Below are positions 57,182-64,000 of a DNA stretch of 64,000 nt, one piece after another. Origin of the DNA: Terebella lapidaria (taxonomy: Eukaryota; Annelida; Polychaeta; Terebellida; Terebellidae); NCBI GenBank assembly GCA_949152475.1, contig OX424563.1, forward strand, positions 39,256,120-39,320,119. The letters are read 5' to 3'. Each line of letters begins with the position of its first letter. Within the stretch, counting starts at the first letter, position 1. A program made the position numbers and the translations under genes. The notes below the pieces were generated by a model that saw only the letters and a program-made list of their open reading frames with translations, searched no databases and had not been told where the DNA came from.

Positions 57182-60100
57182 ATGTGATGCTCCACCATAC
57201 GATGGACATGCTATGCTCTACCATACGATGGACATGTGACGCTCCACCGTACGATGGACATGAGACGCTCCACCGTACGATCGACATGCGATGTTTCACA
57301 GTACGATTGACATGTGATGCTCCACTGTACGATGGACATCTAACGCTCCACCATACGATGGACATGAGATGCTCCACCGTACGATGGACATGTGACGCTC
57401 CACCGAATGATGGACATGCGAGGTTCCACCGTAAGATGGACATGTGACGCTCCACCGTACGATAGACATGCGATGCTCCACCGTACGATGGACATGTGAC
57501 GCTCCACTGTACAATGGACATGTGACGCTCCACCGTATGATGGACATGCAAGGCTCCACTGTACAATGGACATGTGACACTCCACCGTACGATGGACATG
57601 CGACGCTCTACCGTAGGATGGACTAGCGAAGCTCCACCGTACGATGGACATGTGACGCTCCACTGTACAATGGACATGTGACGCTCCACCGTATGATGGA
57701 CATGCAAGGCTCCACTGTACAATGGATATGTGACACTCCACCGTACGATGGACATGCGACGCTCTACCGTAGGATGGACTAGCGAAGCTCCACCGTAAGA
57801 TGGACATCTGACGCTCCACCGTACGATGGACATGTGATGCTCCACTGTACGATGGACATGTGACGCTCCACCGTACGATGGACATGGGACGCTCCAATGT
57901 ACGATGGACATGCGACGCTCCACTGTACGATGGACATGCGATGCTCCACTGTACGACGGACATGTGACGCTCCACCTTACGATGGACATCTGACGCTCCA
58001 CTGTACGATCGGCATGTGATGCTCCACTGTACAATGCACATGTGACGCTCCACCGTATGATGGACATGCAAGGCTCCACTGTACAATGGACATGTGACAC
58101 TCCACCGTACGATGGACATGCGACGCTCTACCGTAGGATGGACTAGCGAAGCTCCACCGTAAGATGGACATGTGACGCTCCACAGTACGATGGACATCTG
58201 ACGCTCCACCGTACGATGGACATGTGATGCTCCACTGTACGATGGACATGTGATGCTCCACCGTACGATGGACATGGGACGCTCCAATGTACGATGGACA
58301 TGCGACGCTCCACTGTACGATGGACATGCGATGCTCCACTGTACGACGGACATGTGACGCTCCACCGTACGATGGACATGGGACGCTCCACTGTATGATG
58401 GACATGCAAAGCTCCACTGTACGATGGACATGTGACGCTCCACCGTACGATGGACATACGAGGCTCCACCGTAAGATGGACATGTGACGCTCCACTGTAC
58501 AATGGACATGTGACGCTCCACCGTATGATGGACATGCAAGGCTCCACTGTACAATGGACATGGGACGCTCCACCGAATGATGGACATGCGAGGCTCCACC
58601 ATAAGATCGACATGTGACGCTCCACCGTACGATGGACATGCGACGCTCCACCGTACGATGGACATGTGACGCTCCACCGAAGGATGGACATGTGATGCTC
58701 CACCGAAGGATGGACATGCGAGGCTCCACTGTAAGATGGACATGTTATGCTCCACCGTACGATGGACATGCGACGCTCCATCGTACGATGGACATGGGAT
58801 GCTCCACCGTATGATGGACATGTGACACTCCACTGTACGATGGATATGCGATGCTCCACCGTACGATGGACATGTGATGTTCCACCGTACGATGGACATC
58901 TGACGCTCCACCGTAGGATGGACATGTGACGCTCCACCGTACCATGGACATGTGATGCTCCACCGTACGATGGACATGGGATGCTCCATCGTACGATGGA
59001 CATGTGATGCTCCACCATACGATGGACATGCTATGCTCTACCATACGATGGACATGTGACGCTCCACCGTACGATGGACATGAGACGCTCCACCGTACAA
59101 TCGACATGCGATGTTTCACAGTACGATTGACATGTGATGCTCCACTGTACGATGGACATCTAACGCTCCACCATACGATGGACATGAGATGCTCCACCGT
59201 ACGATGGACATGTGACGCTCCACCGAATGATGGACATGCGAGGTTCCACCGTAAGATGGACATGTGACGCTCCACCGTACGATAGACATGCGATGCTCCA
59301 CCGTACGATGGACATGTGACGCTCCACGGTACAATGGACATGTGACGCTCCACCGTATGATGGACATGCAAGGCTCCACTGTACAATGGACATGTGACAC
59401 TCCACCGTACGATGGACATGCGACGCTCTACCGTAGGATGGACTAGCGAAGCTCCACCGTACGATGGACATGTGACGCTCCACTGTACAATGGACATGTG
59501 ACGCTCCACCGTATGATGGACATGCAAGGCTCCACTGTACAATGGATATGTGACACTCCACCGTACGATGGACATGCGACGCTCTACCGTAGGATGGACT
59601 AGCGAAGCTCCACCGTAAGATGGACATCTGACGCTCCACCGTACGATGGACATGTGATGCTCCACTGTACGATGGACATGTGACGCTCCACCGTACGATG
59701 GACATGGGACGCTCCAATGTACGATGGACATGCGACACTCCACTGTACGATGGACATGCGATGCTCCACTGTACGACGGACATGTGACGCTCCACCTTAC
59801 GATGGACATCTGACGCTCCACTGTACGATCGGCATGTGATGCTCCACTGTACAATGCACATGTGACGCTCCACCGTATGATGGACATGCAAGGCTCCACT
59901 GTACAATGGACATGTGACACTCCACCGTACGATGGACATGCGACGCTCTACCGTAGGATGGACTAGCGAAGCTCCACCGTAAGATGGACATGTGACGCTC
60001 CACAGTACGATGGACATCTGACGCTCCACCGTACGATGGACATGTGATGCTCCACTGTACGATGGACATGTGATGCTCCACCGTACGATGGACATGGGAC

Positions 60101-61860
60101 GCTCCAATGTACGATGGACATGCGACGCTCCACTGTACGATGGACATGCGATGCTCCACTGTACGACGGACATGTGACGCTCCACTGTATGATGGACATG
60201 CGAGGTTCCACCGTACGATGGACATGGGATGCTCCATCGTACGATGGACATGTGACGCTCCACCGTGCGATCGACATGCGATGCTCCACCGTACGATGGA
60301 CATGTGATGCTCCATCGTACGATGGACATCTGACGCTCCACCGTACGATGGACATGTGACGCTCCACCGTACGATGGACATGGGACGCTCCACCGTACAA
60401 TGGACATGTGACGCTCCACCGTACAATGGACATGTGACGCTCCATCGTACGATGGACATGTGACGCTATACTGAATGATGGACATGCGAGGCTCCACCGT
60501 AAGATGGACATGTGACGCTCCACCGTATGATGGACATGCGACGCTCAATCGTACGATGGACATGGGATGCTCCACCGTATGATGGACATGTGACGCTCCA
60601 CCGTACGATGGACATGTGACGCTCCACTGTATGATGGACATGTGACGCTCCACCGTACGATGGACATGTGACGCTCCACTGTATGATGGAAATGCAAAGC
60701 TCCACTGTACGATGGACATGTGACGCTCCACCGTACGATAGACATACGAGGCTCCATCGTAAGATGGACATGTGACGCTCCACTGTACAATGGACATGTG
60801 ACGCTCCACCGTATGATGGACATGCAAGGCTCCACTGTACAATGGACATGTGACACTCCACCGTACGATGGACATGCGACGCTCTACCGTAGGACGGAGT
60901 AGCGAAGCTCCACCGTAAGATGGACATGTGACGCTCCACAGTACGATGGACATCTGACGCTCCACCGTACGATGGACATGCTATGCTCCAGCGTACGATA
61001 GACATGTGACGCTCCACCGTACGATGGACATGGGACGCTCCACCGTATAATGGACATGTGACGCTCCACCGTACGATGGACATGAGACGCTCCACCGTAT
61101 ATGGACATGTGACGCTCCACCGTACGATGGACATGTGACGCTCCACTGTATGATGGACATGCAAAGCTCCACTGTACGATGGACATGTGACGCTCCACCG
61201 TACGATGGACATACGAGGCTCCACCGTAAGATGGACATGTGACACTCCGCTGTACGATGGACATGCGACGCTCCACTGTACGATGGACATGTTACGCTCC
61301 ACCGTACGATGGACATGCGACGCTCCATCGTACGATGGACATGGGATGCTCCACCGTATGATGGACATGTGACACTCCGCTGTACGATGGACATGCGACG
61401 CTCCACTGTACGATGGACATGTTACGCTCCACCGTACGATGGACATGCGACGCTCCATCGTACGATGGACATGGGATGCTCCACCGTATGATGGACATGT
61501 GACACTCCACTGTACGATGGATATGCTATGCTCCACCGTACGATGGACATGTGACGCTCCACCGTACGATCGACATGCGATGCTCCACCGTACGATGGAC
61601 ATGTGATGCTCCATCGTACGATGGACATCTGACGCTCCACCGTACGATGGACATGGGATGCTCCACCGTATGATGGACATGTGACACTCCACTGTACGAT
61701 GGATATGCGATGCTCCACCGTACGATGGACATGTGATGTTCCACCGTACGATGGACATCTGACGCTCCACCGTAGGATGGACATGTGACGCTCCACCGTA
61801 CGATGGACATGTGATGCTCCACCGTACGATGGACATGGGATGCTCCATCGTACGATGGAC

Positions 61861-64000
61861 AGGTGATGCTCCACCATACGATGGACATGCTATGCTCCAC
61901 CGTACGATGGACATTTGACGCTCCACCGTACGATGGACATGAGACGCTCCACCGTACGATCGACATGCGATGCTTCACAGTACGATTGACATGTGATGCT
62001 CCACTGTACGATGGACATCTAACGCTCCACCATACGATGGACATGAGATGCTCCACCGTACGATGGACATGTGACGCTCCACCGAATGATGGACATGCGA
62101 GGTTCCACCGTAAGATGGACATGTGACGCTCCATCGTACGATAGACATGCGATGCTCCACCGTACGATGGACATGTGATGCTCCACTGTACAATGGACAT
62201 GTGACGCTCCACCGTATGATGGACATGCAAGGCTCCACTGTACCATGGACATGTGACACTCCACCGTACGATGGACATGCGACGCTCTACCGTATAATGG
62301 ACTAGCGAAGCTCCACCGTAAGATGGACATGTGACGCTCCACCGTACGATGGACATCTGACGCTCCACCGTACGATGGACATGCTATGCTCCAGCGTACG
62401 ATAGACATGTGACGCTCCACCGTACGATGGACATGGGACGCTACACCATATAATGGACATGTGACGCTCCACCGTACGATGGACATGAGACGCTCCACCG
62501 TATATGGACATGTGACGCTCCACCGTACGATGGACATGTGACGCTCCACTGTATGATGGACATGCAAAGCTCCACTGTACGATGGACATGTGACGCTCCA
62601 CCGTACGATGGACATACGAGGCTCCACCGTAAGATGGACATGTGACGCTCCACTGTACAATGGACATGTGACGCTCCACCGTATGATGGACATGCAAGGC
62701 TCCACTGTACATTGGACATGGGACGCTCCACCGAATGATGGACATGCGAGGCTCCACCATAAGATGGACATGTGACGCTCCACCGTACGATGGACATGCG
62801 ACGCTCCACCGTACGATGGACATGTGACGCTCCACCGAAGGATGGACATGTGATGCTCCACCGAAGGATGGACATGCGAGGCTCCACTGTAAGATGGACA
62901 TGTTATGCTCCACCGTACGATGGACATGCGACGCTCCATCGTACGATGGACATGGGATGCTCCACCGTATGATGGACATGTGACACTCCACTGTATGATG
63001 GATATGCGATGCTCCACTGTACGATGGACATGTGATGTTCCACCGTACGATGGACATCTGACGCTCCACCGTAGGATGGACATGTGACGCTCCACCGTAC
63101 GATGGACATGTGATGCTCCACCGTACGATGGACATGGGATGCTCCATCGTACGATGGACATGTGATGCTCCACCATACGATGGACATGCTATGCTCTACC
63201 ATACGATGGACATGTGACGCTCCACCGTACGATGGACATGAGACGCTCCACCGTACGATCGACATGCGATGTTTCACAGTACGATTGACATGTGATGCTC
63301 CACTGTACGATGGACATCTAACGCTCCACCATACGATGGACATGAGATGCTCCACCGTACGATGGACATGTGACGCTCCACCGAATGATGGACATGCGAG
63401 GTTCCACCGTAAGATGGACATGTGACGCTCCACCGTACGATAGACATGCGATGCTCCACCGTACGATGGACATGTGACGCTCCACTGTACAATGGACATG
63501 TGACGCTCCACCGTATGATGGACATGCAAGGCTCCACTGTACAATGGACATGTGACACTCCACCGTACGATGGACATGCGACACTCTACCGTAGGATGGA
63601 CTAGCGAAGCTCCACCGTACGATGGACATGTGACGCTCCACTGTAAAATGGACATGTGACGCTCCACCGTATGATGGACATGCAAGGCTCCACTGTACAA
63701 TGGACATGTGACACTCCACCGTACGATGGACATGCGACGCTCTACCGTAGGATGGACTAGCGAAGCTCCACCGTAAGATGGACATCTGACGCTCCACCGT
63801 ACGATGGACATGTGATGCTCCACTGTACGATGGACATGTGACGCTCCACCGTACGATGGACATGGGACGCTCCACTGTATGATGGACATGCAAAGCTCCA
63901 CTGTACGATGGACATGTGACGCTCCACCGTACGATGGACATACGAGGCTCCACCGTAAGATGGACATGTGACGCTCCACTGTACAATGGACATGTGACGC
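61861..64000 (+). repeat. 2,625-bp unit running off the right end of the window
   Basis: It starts with the marker at 61861 inside copy B, crosses the end of the 24-kb duplication and continues to base 64000. A complete unit would end at about 64485. It best resembles the unit at 30181-32805 (offset 31,680 bp) and shares GAATGATGG with it. Private changes include GACACTCTACC near 63580, where most units have GACGCTCTACC. Confidence 0.8.
62466..64000 (+). repeat. Right flank after copy B
   Basis: Ordinary satellite that does not match the start of A beyond the 181-bp junction homology. It shows that no third 24,376-bp copy begins here. It holds no gene or non-satellite sequence. Confidence 0.85.

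Larger units (their letters stand above)
38090..62465 (+). repeat. 24,376-bp duplication, copy B
   Basis: Tandem, same-orientation copy of 13714-38089. The bases differing from A are T at 42247 (A has G at 17871), T at 50308 (A has C at 25932) and G at 58705 (A has A at 34329). All the nested repeats of A are carried over in the same order. What follows at 62466 continues the 2,625-bp unit begun at 61861 and does not start a third copy, so the duplication is exactly twofold here. The alternative is an assembly duplication, because the unit is longer than many long reads and the copies are nearly identical. Confidence 0.88.
1..64000 (+). repeat. Satellite array of a 26-bp monomer filling the whole window
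   Basis: Every line of the window is made of the same 26-bp monomer, head to tail and always in the same orientation. A perfect consensus copy is at 333-358: CCACCGTACGATGG followed by ACATGTGACGCT. Most monomers differ from it at one to four positions. Frequent variants include CACTG for CACCG, GTATG, GTACAA, GTAAG or GTAGG for GTACG, and CATGCGA, CATGGGA, CATGAGA or CATCTGA for CATGTGA. The only length variants I found are rare 25-bp monomers. There is no stretch of 300 bases, or even of two monomers, that is not satellite. Both window ends are inside the array, so its full size and flanks are unknown. I do not recognise the family by name. A eukaryotic heterochromatic satellite is the natural reading. 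Confidence 0.98.

Noticed and set aside
1-64000. CRISPR array
   Set aside because: The repeats are directly adjacent with no unique spacers, the variants are substitutions of the same monomer, and there are no cas genes.
1-64000. Telomeric repeat
   Set aside because: The unit is 26 bp with balanced G and C on both strands and bears no resemblance to TTAGGG-type repeats.
1-64000. CENP-B box as evidence for a centromere
   Set aside because: The consensus contains no TTCG followed by the required CGGG pattern, so a centromeric role cannot be argued from that motif.
1-64000. Inverted segments or large hairpins
   Set aside because: I saw only the forward monomer orientation along the whole window. 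The only dyads are the small ones inside each monomer.
1-64000. tRNA, rRNA, transposon or insertion-sequence remnants
   Set aside because: No stretch departs from the 26-bp periodicity long enough to hold any of these.

Overview
The whole 64-kb window is one uninterrupted, head-to-tail tandem array of a short satellite monomer, normally 26 bp. I see no unique sequence, transposon, RNA gene or credible protein-coding gene anywhere, and neither array edge is inside the window. A clean consensus monomer lies at 333-358. Its first 14 bases are CCACCGTACGATGG and its last 12 are ACATGTGACGCT (15 of 26 bases are G or C). At 26 bp per copy the window holds about 2,460 monomers, all in the same orientation.

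A long homogeneous satellite with higher-order repeats points to a eukaryotic nucleus, such as pericentromeric, subtelomeric or other heterochromatin. I cannot name the taxon. The monomer has three CpG dinucleotides, and all six possible CpG transitions recur as common monomer variants. This is the pattern expected if the array is or was cytosine-methylated.

Layout. 1-13713 is a left block. 13714-38089 (copy A) and 38090-62465 (copy B) are a tandem duplication of 24,376 bp. The two copies differ at only three bases that I found. 62466-64000 continues a 2,625-bp unit that begins near the end of B. Inside A, and repeated in B, lie older nested duplications: a 5,456-bp tandem duplication (10778-16233 and 16234 to about 21206); a region at about 19646-27556 copied from 1-7937; a 2,625-bp higher-order unit present once at 5312-7936 but three times at 24931-32805; a 1,820-bp tandem duplication (32152-33971 and 33972-35791); and 130-bp five-monomer units around 13891-14644. 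A 936-bp tandem duplication lies in the left block (8793-10664).

Nearly all length differences between copies are whole multiples of 26 bp, so the array has grown by in-register unequal exchange. Rare 25-bp monomers act as a barcode that makes this history readable. There are no genes working together here. The interest lies in how the array was built, how it mutates, and how easily gene finders would mistake its reverse strand for protein.
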